Counted from the stretch's first letter, positions 11,010 to 22,170 are shown. The stretch is 64,000 bases of DNA from Macrophomina tecta (GCA_024180945.1 JAKSGN010000005.1:2790001-2854000), one strand, 5' to 3'. Notes: generated by a model not told the origin, from the letters alone. Numbers and translations: made by a program.

Positions 11010-13137
11010 ATGCCGACCGAAGCATCCCAGCCAAGTAACTGGTGCTCTGCATGCAGCAAATCATTCTCAACAAACAGCCATCTACTCCGCCATGCGGCAA
11101 CACGTATGCAATCGCGCGATCATCCACGGAAGTTATATGCTGACCTCCCCTTAGACAACGGCATCCGTAAACGAGAATGCCCTTTCTGCAGAAGGACTTT
11201 CTCGCGCATGTAAGTGCTCCGGGTGGGGGTTTCACGGCGAAGCTTATTTAATCACCAGTGATGCTGTCCGCCGCCACATTCGAACTTGCGCGCCTCCCGG
11301 CAGCCAGGATGTCCATCTGCCGACAGCCAAGCGCGGGAAGAAGCGAAAGTCGTGTGAGGGCTGCAGGCAGCTGAAGATGGCCTGTGACGGCACAAATCCC
11401 TGTGCTCGGTGCTGTAAGCGAGGCACCAGGTGTTTGTATGATTGCTCGGAGTCAGCCACTTCGGCAGCCGTGGTTGTGGCAGCGACGCGGTCACAATACC
11501 AGACGGAAAGGCCGGCAAGTATTGGTATTGAGAGCGGGGATTCATTCCCGGCGATGGACTTTCTCTTGAGATTCACTGAGCCAGAAACCAGCTTCAACTT
11601 AGACCGAGCAATGGCAGGTTTTGTGGATGAGTGCCAGTTGGCATTCCATCGGGACGAAGAACCAGCCCCCATCGCAATTGGGCCTGACCTCAGCTGCACA
11701 CCATGGTATTTCAACATCGTGGACGTCTTTCCGGTCATGCTCGACGAGGCCAATGCAGGCGAGTATCAAGCTCGCCCGAATCAGGAAGCCATGGAGTTAC
11801 GCATTGGTGAGATTATCTATGAGCTTTCAAATGCGCATAATGCTCTGTTAATCCAGAAGTACCCTGCGGAGAGCGAGAGATTTAACTGGGAACTCGCCGC
11901 CTCCGTCTTTACATCGGCCAATTTTCAGACGTTTATTGATCATTATTTTCGCTTTCATCACCCGTACAACCCCATCCTGCAGCCGAAATACTTTCAGAGC
12001 GAGAAGGTGGAGACACGCCTTCTGCTTGCCATGTTCCTCTTTGGATCCTTGGTATCACCGCCCACCGACTCGGCTATCTCAGCGTGCTGTTTCTGCGACG
12101 TCGTCGAAGAATTCATCTTCAGCCACCAAATATTCAGTCACTCGTTCCAGATGGGCGCAGATCAAACACAGGTCCTCTCTGAGGATGAGATTCAAGTCCT
12201 CCAAGCAGCGCAGATCATCCACATCTTGCAAGGGGCCAAGAACCAAGGCGAGACACGCCGCAGAACAAGGGTGGAACGACAGCCCCGTCTTGTCGCAATT
12301 CTCCGTCATTCTGGAGCGTTGTGTGCCAGGCATAGCAATGATAGTGGCGAGTACCTCAGGACCGAAGCGCTCATACGGTAAGTCTCACAAGCATCCTGCA
12401 GAAAGCTATCCTCGGAAGAGACTGAAGAGGAGCCGTGTTTCCGAAGGGCAAGTAATGCAGTGCGACATATGGCTAACAGTCTAAGCAGACTGGGTGTCTG
12501 GACATTCATTGTGGATGTGTACTTCAGCATCTTCATGAACAATCCTCCCCAAATAGCCGTTTCAGAACTGACCGGTGATTTCCCCAATTGGGACGAGTGC
12601 GATGGCGACAATCCGCCTAATACCTTCCCACGCTCCGGACTTTTCCAGGCACGAAGCACTGAACGTTTGTCGCCGTATGGGTTCGTCTCGTCGCTTCTTT
12701 GTGACTCCTGGCCTGGACCGCAAGACGGAATTTACAGCCATACCTCATCACTGCACCTAGTTATTGTCATCTTTTGTAAGGCATCTTCCGTCAAGAGCAG
12801 CATGTCACACCTATTGCTGACTCTTGCGACAACTCTAGGTCTGCTTTCCATGGCTGGGGTCGTACGCAAGAACGGCCTCGCGGATCAAGCGTCGAACACT
12901 CTTCTGCGCGGTACAGACCGCTGGAAAGAACTGTGGGAAGCAGTCGCAGAGAAGGAAAAGTCCAAACCAGACGGATTCGCCAAACACGTCACCGAATTTT
13001 GGGGGCTGACCAGGATGGTAATACGTGCAGGGCAGTCAGGGGACACTAGCTGCCGGTATCTGCGGAACGAGGTGACAGACTCGCTCAAAAACATCCATGA
13101 TTTCATGCAGTTGTATAAAGCTAAGGGCGGGCCTTGA
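11010..13137 (+). CDS. Transcription factor with C2H2-type fingers plus Zn2Cys6 cluster
   Basis: Five exons, 11010-11103, 11155-11209, 11259-12377, 12489-12775 and 12839-13137, encode 617 residues. Finger 1 (CSACSKSF...HLLRHAATH) is C-x2-C-x12-H-x3-H, completed only by splicing at 11103/11155. Finger 2 starts CPFCRRTFSR and ends RRHIRTC, a C2HC form, also completed across an intron. A Gal4-type Zn2Cys6 cluster follows directly, from SCEGCRQLKMACDG to CARCCKRGTRCLY. The rest resembles the fungal-specific transcription factor region, for example LGVWTFIVDVYFSIF after the 111-nt intron. The 63-nt fourth intron is in frame if retained but has a good GTAAGG donor, a CTGAC branch site and a CTCTAG acceptor. 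This mixed finger architecture occurs in ascomycete regulators, often beside secondary-metabolism genes. The neighbouring LDI-like gene is the obvious candidate target. Confidence 0.82.
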
Positions 13138-13433
13138 GAGCGTCTTTTGATCGCATTGCATTACAGTCCGATATTAAATACTTTTCTGAGAGTGAATGAG
13201 TATAACTCAGGGCAAAAGAGTGACTGTTCAGGAAGAGCTGGGACGGAGAAGAAACTCAAAGGCCTCGCCGGGCGAGCAGGAGGCGCACCGACCCAGCCTG
13301 AGCTCCTCACGCGCCGCCGATTGGTCCAACCACTTCGTTCACTGAACATATTGCACGCTGCGCCGACGCCTTGCAGATACCGCAATGCCCGCGCCCCACG
13401 AATCGCCCTCGTCACCAACGCCGGTTTGCACAC
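13138..13433. other. Gap between convergent genes
   Basis: This sequence separates the transcription factor and GFA-gene 3' ends. An inverted CCAAT (ATTGG) occurs at 13320 but has no obvious start nearby to serve. Confidence 0.4.
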
Positions 13434-14029
13434 TCATTCCTTCCGCGGAAACACATGATCGCCCTCCGTCTCCCTCGCGCCCTCAACGCCCGTGAACCAA
13501 TTCACGCGACACGGCACGAACTGCTCGACCTGGGGCCTGAGCTTGGTCTCGTGCAGGCTGAAGTCGTCGACGGTGCCGATGCGCAGGATGCTGGCGGCGG
13601 GCGCGCCGGAGCTCTTGCGGTACATGAGAGTGCCGCAGACGGAGCAAAAGTAGTTGGCCATGCCGTTGCCGCTGGCGATAGTGCGCGCCTGCGCAAACTC
13701 AGTCAGCCGGCCGCGGCCGCGCACGTGCGTCAGGTGCGCGTCGGCGATGGTGAAGTTGCTCGCGAACATCGAGGCCGTGATCTTGCGGCAGTCGGCGCAG
13801 TTGCAGACGAACGACGTGATCAGGCCGGGGCCTTGTGTTGGCTGCGGACGCGGGGTCAGGTGTCAGAAGAGGCTGTGGGGAACAGAGCGTGACGGCTTAC
13901 GAATTTGAGCTGCACGGCGCCGCAGAAGCAGGTGGCCGTTGCCTCATCCTCGGTGGACCAGCCGTCGTGAGCGAGACCAGCAAGGGGAAAGTAGGGCTTG
14001 GAGTTGTTAGTTGGGGCGGCGGAAGACAT
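13434..14029 (-). CDS. GFA/CENP-V family zinc-binding protein
   Basis: Two exons on the minus strand, 14029-13901 and 13841-13434, flank a 59-nt intron (phase 0) and give 178 residues. Zinc-ligand pairs typical of the glutathione-dependent formaldehyde-activating fold are visible: CFCGAVQL, then CNCADCRKITAS across the splice site, then YFCSVCGTLMYR. The fold is a beta-rich Mss4-like domain with two zinc sites. Some members bind S-hydroxymethyl-glutathione or related thiol adducts, but most fungal copies have no assigned reaction. An in-frame ATG 21 bases upstream (14050) could start the protein instead. A possible 5' intron ends TTGCAG just before it, so the start at 14029 is the conservative choice. 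It converges with the transcription factor gene and may belong to the same locus. Confidence 0.85.
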
Positions 14030-14689
14030 GGCGTATGTCACTGCAACCACAGTGTAAGTTCGGAAAGTAGTGATGAAGGGAGGCCTGGCTCACCTTGATG
14101 CCGATGCTGGTGGCCGTTTCTGCTGTTGGCCACACTCTCTTATATAGCATGTATGACCCGCTGATGTAGCCAGTCCATGGAGTTCTTTTGCTTATCGTGC
14201 TGCATCTGAATTGGAAGATTCTGCGGCTTGGTCGCGTTACCAAGTTCCATGAAAGATAAAAAGTAATCTTGCCTGGTGAGGATTTCATGTGCTTATTAAG
14301 GTGATGGAGCACTATCTTTTCTAATCTCTTTCATGATGCTGACCAGTTCTCCGCAGAAGCATCAAAGCCGTATTCTTTATCGAACGTCGGTGCCTGGGGA
14401 GTGGTGCAGTAAGCGTGCGGGGTCTGCAGAGTGGTTGAGTAATCACGCTAAGCGACCATGTTCAGGTAAGCTCGCCATAAAACCCCCAGGAAGGAATGCA
14501 ATGAGCCTTGAGCGGCGACTGCCCATGTTGCCGCAGTGACACAATGTCTGCCTGATAGCATCGTTTCGTGAAACGGTTCAAGGGCATACCGTTTTACTGG
14601 CAGGATCCTAAATCGGAATGCACCGGCAATCTTCCTCTACCAATAGTTAGCCTACAGAGTATCCAAGCATACTTGAGCGTCATTCCGCC
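14030..14689. other. Intergenic region between GFA gene and MFS pseudogene
   Basis: It contains presumptive divergent upstream regions for the GFA gene and the MFS relic. I see no separate gene. Confidence 0.35.
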
Positions 14690-16472
14690 AATGAGAACGC
14701 TCCCACTGATGCCCACATCCACGATCAAACCTCACGGTTGCCGTTCCGCCGCCTCCTCTCCGCCTACCTTTGCCTGGCTGCAATCTACTTCATCTCCTTC
14801 TCAGACATCAACTCCGTCGCCACGGCCCCGCCGGCCATATCTCGATCCCTCAATGCTGGCAACAGCATCACCTGGACCGGCACCTCCTACCTGATGGGGC
14901 GGACCGCCTTCCAGGCTCTGTACGGCCGCCTCTCTGACATTTTCGGCCGCAAGCCCGTCCTCCTCGCCTGCATTGGCTTCCTCATCCTGGGCGACCTGCT
15001 TTGCGCCTTCGCGCAAACGTCGACATGGCTGTACGTGTGTCGCGCGCTGAGCGGCGTCGGCGGCGGGGGTTATCAGTTCGCTGGTGCAGATCACCGTGAG
15101 CGATCTGGTCAGCCTGCAGGACCGGGGCGAGTATCAGGGCGTGCTGAGTGGCGTGATCGGTCTTGAGGGGCGAGCACGGGGCCGTTCATTGCCGCGGGCG
15201 TGTTGCGACATGGCGGGCAGAGCTGGCGGTGGATCTTCTGGGTGCCTCCAATGCTGGCCGTAGTCTGCATCATCGTCACGTGGCTTGCTCTGCCGCCAAA
15301 GCCTTCAGTGGGTACCTGGCAGGACAAGCTCTTGAAGATTGGCTGGCTCGGCTTGGGCGCTGCTGTCGTGGGTATCGCTTTTATCCTTGTGAGTTTGGGT
15401 ATCGTGACAAAACCTCATTTCCCCTGACCAAATTATCTAATTGTGGGCGTTATTTTTGCTTTATCACATCCCAATCAACTCCGGTGGCAGTATCTGGCCA
15501 TGGAATGGCACGCTTGTTATCTCGATGCTGGCCATAGGCGGCATGTCCATCATCTTCTTCGTAGTCGTTGAACGAAGTTTTGCCCGCCTCCCAATGATTC
15601 CAATGCGTCTATTCAATCAAACATCAACAATAATCATTTATATCTAAAGCGGTCTCTATAATTTGGTCTGGCAAGTTGATTTGTATTTTCTCCTATTATA
15701 CTTTCAGGAAGTCCGGGGATACAGCCCACTACAAAGTGCAACACTTGTACTACCGCTCCTGCTACTTCAGAGCGTTGCTGGAGTGTTTTCTGGGCCTTTA
15801 ATGTCTAAGCACAAGAGGTGAGTTGAGCGGCCATCATTGAATACCCTCACGCTTACCTGAGTTGACCAACATAGATATGGGCCTCTTCTGTATTCTGGCA
15901 TGGCACTGTGGATACTTGGAGCCGGGATGAAGTTGCTGTTCTCACGAACAATACCGCCCGGCCTTTACATAGTAACGCTGGTTATTGAAGGAACCGGAAT
16001 TGGATTTTTGCTTCAACCAGGTGATACTCGGTTCTCCGTAATGCCAGGCGCCTTCTCGCTCACGTCTGCATAGCTATCCTGGCGATACAGACCCTCTCCA
16101 AGGTGGAAGACAGGGCAGTAGCAACTTCAACACGTAACATGATGCGCTCTTTAGGGTCAGTTGTGGGCGTCGCGTTGTCGACGGCGGTCCAATTCGCCGT
16201 TACAAATTCTGCACTACCAAGAACGCTGCCTTCCAGCACACGAGGATAGGTAATTGATGGAAGCTGGGAGGCACGGGACCCTGGCTCAGACTGATGGGAG
16301 TCAGATATCCTGGATGCGAAGATGAAGGGCACTCATGCTGTTTTTTACCATGCTTGTACCGATGATGGGGCTATGTCTCGTTGGCTGCTTATTCATTCCT
16401 GATAAAATACTACAAGGGGACGCAGAGGACGCAAGGAACGACCCGTCGCGAGAGGGACAGATTCCATCTTAG
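14690..16472 (+). pseudogene. Degraded MFS (DHA2-type drug:H+ antiporter-like) transporter
   Basis: MFS blocks appear in order: AIYFISFSDINSVATA, WTGTSYLMGRTAFQALYGR, LSDIFGRKPVLLA, ALSGVGGGG, LVSLQDRGEYQGVLSGVIGL, GQSWRWIFWVPPML, INSGGSIWPWNGTLVISML, SGLYNLVWQVDLYFLLLYFQ and ILDAKMKGTHAVF. The gene is broken several times. An extra base in the G run near 15065-15069 shifts frame and a missing base near 15165 shifts it back. The acceptor expected before IPINSGG (about 15466) has lost its AG. A TAA near 15645 interrupts IYI-SGLYNLVW, where Gln is expected. Two further stops and another shift occur between 16240 and 16350. Remaining introns, such as 15818-15873 with GTGAGT...CATAG, are recognisable. 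Family members export small toxic or secondary compounds. No functional protein is expected. The start codon is not resolved. Confidence 0.8.
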
Positions 16473-17355
16473 GATGATAATATCTGTCTCTGATCAGGAT
16501 TTCGGTGATACTGTTGAAAATTCAAGTCCAATTAAGCAACTTTGGATCGCTCCCATAAGTTCACACCTATCGCAATAATACAATGTTGAAGGCAAACTTT
16601 AAGCGTCTGGCGCCCTGATGTCGGGGACTTTTCGTTTCGAATCACGAGCGGAAGTTTTACTTGGCTCATTTTTTTTTTTTTTTTTTTTTTTGGGAAAGAC
16701 CAGCATGCCGCCACTGCTCGGTCGATATCTGGGCGGCGCTTGAAAACATGGCCGGAGCAGTGGAATCTTCTGCTCTACTGGTTATAAGACACGTAAGAGC
16801 TCTGAGCCACAATTCCTGTCCCTCAGCCTTGCGCAATACTTGCTCTAACGTATGCGGATAGCTTGGCTGATTCATCAGCGGCAACCTTTGCTTGGCGTAA
16901 GCTGGCGCGTGAGTCACGCGGGAGAAGAACAATCGCATCCACGCTATTGGACCGGTTTGGGGCGGCTTGTAAGCCTGCGGCTCTGCGCGAGGCTAGAATT
17001 CTCCATACTTCCTAGATATAAACCTGGAACTTTTCAATAAATCTTGAAGTGTCTTTGGTAACCTTCGCACACTGTGACCGAGATGCACTCTCATCAGTCG
17101 ATGGGTCCAGACACCGCTCGCAAGCGCGGCGAAGTTTCCAAGTGGGTGTTATATTCTCTCACTACATTGAGATATTCAGCCTAAATAGCACATACAGCGT
17201 CTTCTTTCCACTACAAACAATCCCAGCCCTCTCGAGGTCCCGCTCCGCAGAATCCGCAGAGTAAGCCATATCTTTCATGAAATTTCTCAAAACAATCAGA
17301 TCTAAACAGCATCAGTGCTTCACGACATGGTTCTATCCCAGCTGAGGAATGTTTC
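16473..17355. other. Intergenic region with T23 tract; possible 5' exons of the next gene
   Basis: A run of 23 T is at 16669-16691. An ATG at 17082 opens a short frame that could be a first exon of the membrane-protein gene, but I could not connect it in phase with confidence. Confidence 0.35.
16669..16691. repeat. Poly-T tract (23 nt)
   Basis: Uninterrupted T run following the MFS pseudogene. Confidence 0.75.
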
Positions 17356-19338
17356 TTGCCACAAGGAAGAAAATTGCGGATATTCTACTTCAGAAGCATT
17401 CTCTCAATCATTTATCCTTCCATTATGACCGTCTACTTTGCAATAATCCGGAAGTACTTCGTAGTCGAGCCTGTCCGCGGACTTTATGTTGGCCGCTCCG
17501 GCACTCTCGTCTACTATTCATGGTTCATACTTAGCACGATGGGTTTGAACTTGGCCAAGTACGGCATGGTCGGGCTTGAGGCTGGATTGCTCATGGATCC
17601 TCTATGGGCCCCAAAGAATGCCCTACAGGTCATGGAACACGGAGACCACTCCTGGAGTGGACCCAGCGGCTGGCTTAGCTTGGTAAAAAACATCATTCCC
17701 ATAAAACTTCACTTCCATAAAGCAATGCCTCCACTACGGACTTCGCCGCAATTACCAAGGCCTTGGCCCTCCAGTGCATGGTGGCTTCTCTCGATACTCA
17801 GCGCCATTCCCTTCGCCGCAATTCCTCTCTCTGGGATCGCCTTGGAGCCGGCAAGTGGCCATGTTCTATCCACAAGCCGTCCGACCGTCTCTGGAAGAAC
17901 CTATCACAACTTTAATTCTAGAACAAATGATCAAGCTGCTGAGCTTGCAAAAGGTCTTCGGCTGTCAGCGACAGACTTGAGACTTCCAAACCTTGGCATC
18001 ATATACACAAGTCCAGATGTCGCAACGTCAGCCCAGGCAATGCCACACCTTGCAACAACACCCAACAGCATGCCTGTCGATGATGGAACAGCAACGATCT
18101 TCCTCCCAGCGCAAGGCAACAGCCCCATATCGGGTGTCGGCTGGGGATTGGCGTACCGTTACAACTGCTCGGTAGTCACCGATGCTTCAGAATACACGAT
18201 ACTGGCATATCCTTCCCAAAACGAAACAAACAAGTCTTATGTTTTCAACGACACGGCAGCTCGCTGGGGCTTCTCACCGCTCGGGGACAAGCTGGGGAGC
18301 AACACGCAAACACTGTTCGCGATCGACCTCAATTTCACAGGCCTGGAAACTCGCGGATTCTACAGTAACGACTCGTCCATCGAGTATCCAGGACTTGAAG
18401 AGGACAGGCTTCACGAAGTGCTGATGTGGCAGTATATCGAGACGGATCCGGGAGGCCATAACGCCAGCGACCAGGCATTCCCGCGCATGCCGCCCAACAC
18501 CTACAATACCACTATCGACCTCCCAATCCAAAACCTGCAGGTCCCAGCACTGAAAGATAGCGAACACCAGCAACAGCTCACAGAAAAGGCCGTCGCAATC
18601 GGCGTCCGCTGCCGCTCCTCCTCCGCCGTCGGCACTGCACGCCTGGACGCCCGCACCGCCACATACACCGACTTCCAGCGCACAAATACTGCGCTGTTCT
18701 CCGGCCAATTCGAGGATTTGTATGCCGTGCGCATGCCGTTCATATTTTCGTACCTGCTCTCGGGCGCATTTGAGGAAGACATCAGGACGTTTACCAAGGA
18801 TGCCTTCTTGTCTGTCGGCCAGCTGCCGAATTTGCAGGTGCGCTTCGAGGGGACCAGCCTGAGCACCTATGTTCAAACTTCTTACCTCCAAGCGGACCAG
18901 CTAAAGCGGTCTGTGCACCGCGCGTTGGCCAGTTACGCGCTGGCACTCATGTACGACGACCTGACACCCTACGTCAACGAGAACGTCACCGAGGCGGTTC
19001 CCGGGACGGTGCTGTCGGAGGGAAGGGTGCCGTCGATCGTCATCCTTTGCATGCTTGCGGCCTGGGCGGGACTGTCGGCGGTTTTCACTTTGCTGTACGG
19101 ATTTCGGAGACGCTGGGCGGAGGCGTTGGATGCGCAGAGCTTGTTCGCCTTTGGGGCAGACCGAGCTGAGGGGATGAAGGATGTAGCAGGTGTTGTTGAC
19201 ACGCTCGAGAGTCTTCAAACGAGAAATTTGTTAAAAGAAATCCCTGGTCTCGTGGGTGATGGCAAGTCTGCTCAGTCACCAGGACACATCACGTTGGTAG
19301 AGGGCAGCATGGCTGCGGACAAGGACAAACTATATTAG
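17356..19338 (+). CDS. Fungal integral membrane protein of unknown function, 5' end unresolved
   Basis: A continuous frame of about 660 codons ends TAG at 19336-19338. The frame is open upstream to about 17280 but has no ATG there; the first in-frame ATG is at 17425. A short upstream exon is therefore likely, for example one entering at an AG near 17300-17340. Hydrophobic segments near the N-terminus (IIYPSIMTVYFAII, LVYYSWFILSTMGLNLAKYG, WWLLSILSAIPFAAIPLSGI) precede a large central domain. That domain has many N-x-S/T sequons (NCS, NETN, NKS, NDT, NFT, NDS, NAS, NTT, NVT), implying a lumenal or extracellular location. A C-terminal membrane span VPSIVILCMLAAWAGLSAVF and a short acidic tail follow. 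The KYGMVGLE and QVMEHGDHSWSGP stretches recall a family of uncharacterised Pezizomycotina membrane proteins. No enzymatic motif is visible. Confidence 0.65.
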   Translation: MPQGRKLRIFYFRSILSIIYPSIMTVYFAIIRKYFVVEPVRGLYVGRSGTLVYYSWFILSTMGLNLAKYGMVGLEAGLLMDPLWAPKNALQVMEHGDHSWSGPSGWLSLVKNIIPIKLHFHKAMPPLRTSPQLPRPWPSSAWWLLSILSAIPFAAIPLSGIALEPASGHVLSTSRPTVSGRTYHNFNSRTNDQAAELAKGLRLSATDLRLPNLGIIYTSPDVATSAQAMPHLATTPNSMPVDDGTATIFLPAQGNSPISGVGWGLAYRYNCSVVTDASEYTILAYPSQNETNKSYVFNDTAARWGFSPLGDKLGSNTQTLFAIDLNFTGLETRGFYSNDSSIEYPGLEEDRLHEVLMWQYIETDPGGHNASDQAFPRMPPNTYNTTIDLPIQNLQVPALKDSEHQQQLTEKAVAIGVRCRSSSAVGTARLDARTATYTDFQRTNTALFSGQFEDLYAVRMPFIFSYLLSGAFEEDIRTFTKDAFLSVGQLPNLQVRFEGTSLSTYVQTSYLQADQLKRSVHRALASYALALMYDDLTPYVNENVTEAVPGTVLSEGRVPSIVILCMLAAWAGLSAVFTLLYGFRRRWAEALDAQSLFAFGADRAEGMKDVAGVVDTLESLQTRNLLKEIPGLVGDGKSAQSPGHITLVEGSMAADKDKLY

Positions 19339-20959
19339 TAATATTTCAGCAACGCTGCTCGAGCAAATGAATCAGAATCTCTTCTCAGCGGCAAGTTATA
19401 TAGAATTGAGCTGTACATGTGAATCATGAAACCATTGTTCCCCAAGTAACTATTCTTCCGATCCGGGCGGGCGCGCACCATCTTACCCAAGGTGCTGGGT
19501 CAGTCTCGTACGAGTGTCTAGCTCTGAATTGCTCGACAGCAAACACGTCAGATATTCTATAGTTAGTCTGACATACGCGACTTTGGTCGGCGGAAGACCT
19601 CTTCGAGCTTCTACCGTCTGCCCGACACACCCCTTGGCCAGAAAATCCGTGCCTCCTCCTTTAGATCTGAGAGGTGCACATTTCGCCGTAAATTTCCACA
19701 CTGGTACACCAACATGCGCTCCCGCACGAGCTCGATCAGCCCTCCGTTACGGAATCACACGGGTGCCTCAGCAGAAGATGGGAAGCACTCCCTTACGCAG
19801 ACCAAGGCGTAGGCCGCGGCGGTCGCATGCGGAAACCAAGATATCAGCTTCACGTAGTGGACGTACTTGCGACAGGACAGAGCATTGAGGGACTTGCGGC
19901 CAACGTCAAGGTTGTTGATGAGTAATGTTGTTTGCATCCCAACACCTGCGTAGCTAAGATCGTGGTTATCTCAGCCGCTCGAGGTGAACCAGAAGTGGTT
20001 TGATGAATCAGCCAATACTGAGTTGTCGTAGGCGTCATGGTAAAGGGCGAGCTCCTCGGGGTATCTGGCAAGAATGATTCGTGTGCGGCAATAGGGCCAG
20101 TTTGCCACTTCTTTCCCTTTCCTATACGAGTCCAGCAAAGTACTGAAGCCGAGATCACCGAATATGCAGCCGTATCAAGCAAGCACTCCTGGTGAGAGGC
20201 AGCTGAGAAGGGAAAGCAAGCCGTGGTAATAAACGAGACATGCAGAATTCTGCAGGCATGTCTCTGGTCGGGAAAAGAGGTTGGACATCCCGTCAATACC
20301 GAGCAGTCAATAGCGTCGATTGGCGCTGCCCACACACTAAATTAAGTTTTATTTTGTTAAGCTACACGATCGGGACCCTGCCATTCAGCTTGCGCGCTGC
20401 TGGGCCGCGTTGCTCGATTCTCTCCACGCTCATTTTTGCACGCTTCAGATACATCTGAGCGTCCACGATCTTTGTGATATTTGTAAGTGGTGCTGATCTG
20501 CTCGTACATGATGTGATTCTACCTACTTCTTCCATCTAAGGCGTCTCGCTCCAAGCTTCACAGATCTCATGGCCTGCCATGCCCAGGTTGCCTGCTCCGT
20601 GCTGTTCCGAGAGGGCCACAGTACTTCCATATGAAAGGAACTGATTTTTATGTGATAGCTGGGGTCTCTGGAATTAACCCTTGTGAAGGAAAACCATATT
20701 AACATCTGGATTTATCTTCGCATGGTTAGCTTCCTGGCTAAAACGCTGCCAATGAACGTAGGTAATGAAGACTAGTACACGGGCTCCCAGGCAGTCAAAC
20801 AGCACCGTTATGATAACCGACATTCGTTGCAGCGTTACGGTCCAGGGGCTCACTCCAAACTATGCACAAAGTTTCACGAGCTTGAAATGATGACTTAGTT
20901 CCCACCTAACTGAGTAGCCTTAGACTTCTCATTCGATTGGTTTTTCTGCAAGCCACATC
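19339..20959. other. Gene-poor interval, nothing recognised
   Basis: There are many short frames on both strands, none with domain features or sensible splice partners. Confidence 0.4.
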
Positions 20960-21145
20960 TTAAAGAGAACAGAAACTTTGATCGTGCCAAATTACGGAAG
21001 CTTCGCTGCTATTGCAAGCACGTCCAACAATCCAGCGCATACGAATCAGCCAATGGGGGAGCCACGAGCCGGCAGATGTCGGAGAACGACAAAGCCTTGA
21101 CCTTTCCACGCTTCCAGTCCTGCAGGGCATCCTCACGGCAAGCAA

Positions 21146-21451
21146 GTGTGGAGCGGAGTCTTCGATGACGTGGTTTGGGAGGACGTGGAAAGCAACAAGG
21201 ACACCGAGACTCGAATACGCATGTGTCTGCCAGACCTTGCGTACAGTATCACGCCATTCATCTTACGCTTTCCGGACCGGATTGACAAGGTGACGTTTGG
21301 TCCTCGAGAATTTGGGCTGAATGTCGATTGGGACTCGCTGCACACGGTGACTGTCGATTCAACGGAGGAGACGCATCGGCTGATTGCAAACAACTTGGCC
21401 TGCCGACAAAAGCCTCAGGGAGGATATTTGGCGGGGGAGGGGAGAGGTTAA
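21146..21451 (+). other. Unassigned open frame, possible gene relic
   Basis: A 101-codon frame with protein-like composition (for example DLAYSITPFILRFPDRIDKV and GLNVDWDSLHTVTVDS) lies in a gene-poor region. No full gene model could be built around it and I do not recognise the family. It may be a decayed exon or chance. Confidence 0.2.
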
Positions 21452-21795
21452 GGATGAGGTGCAAAGACGATGGAAGCGGAAGTTGAAGGTGGCCAGTGAG
21501 AAGGACTGTTGGATGAATATGCGGCATCTTTGGAGATGATGGCAAGTGGAAGACCAAGTAAAGATTGATCAGGCATGGCCTTTATCCGGGAGGTTGGTAT
21601 GGATGTGCAGAAGTGAGGTCGGTGCCGCTGCCTCACAGTTGCTGCTGTCCTCAGCAGCCGTATTACCTAACTAACCCAGGTCACACATCCCGTATGAGAT
21701 TCCAGGTGAGGAGCAGTAGTAGGAAGGGTGCATCCTTATACCTGCTACTGCCAAGCCACGCTACTGAACCTTAAAGACATGAATACTCAAACAGA

Positions 21796-22170
21796 TTGAT
21801 GAGGATTTGGGAGATCAAGTGGGATTGCAAAGCCCCGGAAGAAGAGGGCAGTTGTCCGACCTCATCATTATATTATGTACGAGGCGTGCTTGCGGTAATG
21901 GGAGTTTTATTGGTGTCGATGATTGTTACGGCTATCATCTTCGTCGAACCGAGCATAGCGATGACCAGCCGCAGAGAGGCTATTGGCCAACTCATAATCA
22001 ATGCAAATGCGGAAGAGGTTAGCCCGTTGGAGAAATTGCCTGAAAGGGAACTTGATAGTTTGCCAGCGGAGCAGACGAATCTTGCGGATGCGAAACAGCG
22101 TAGGTGTGAGGCTTTCGAACAGCAGCTCATTGTTCTGGTCGGGGTAGGGAGTAATTTGCGAGCATTCTGA
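21796..22170 (+). other. Unassigned open frame with one membrane span, possible relic
   Basis: This 124-codon frame has a convincing transmembrane segment (YYVRGVLAVMGVLLVSMIVTAII) preceded by a Cys-containing WDCKAPEEEGSCPTSSL stretch. The C-terminal part is charged. It could be the C-terminal exon of a lost membrane-protein gene. I cannot name the family. Confidence 0.25.

Noticed and set aside
12420..12490. Extra exon within the 111-nt intron of the transcription factor
   Set aside because: A GC- or GT-donor split leaves the wrong phase; a single intron 12378-12488 joins cleanly to LGVWTFIVDVYF.
16620..16660. TTCGAATC-like T-loop suggesting a tRNA
   Set aside because: No acceptor stem or anticodon arm could be folded around it.
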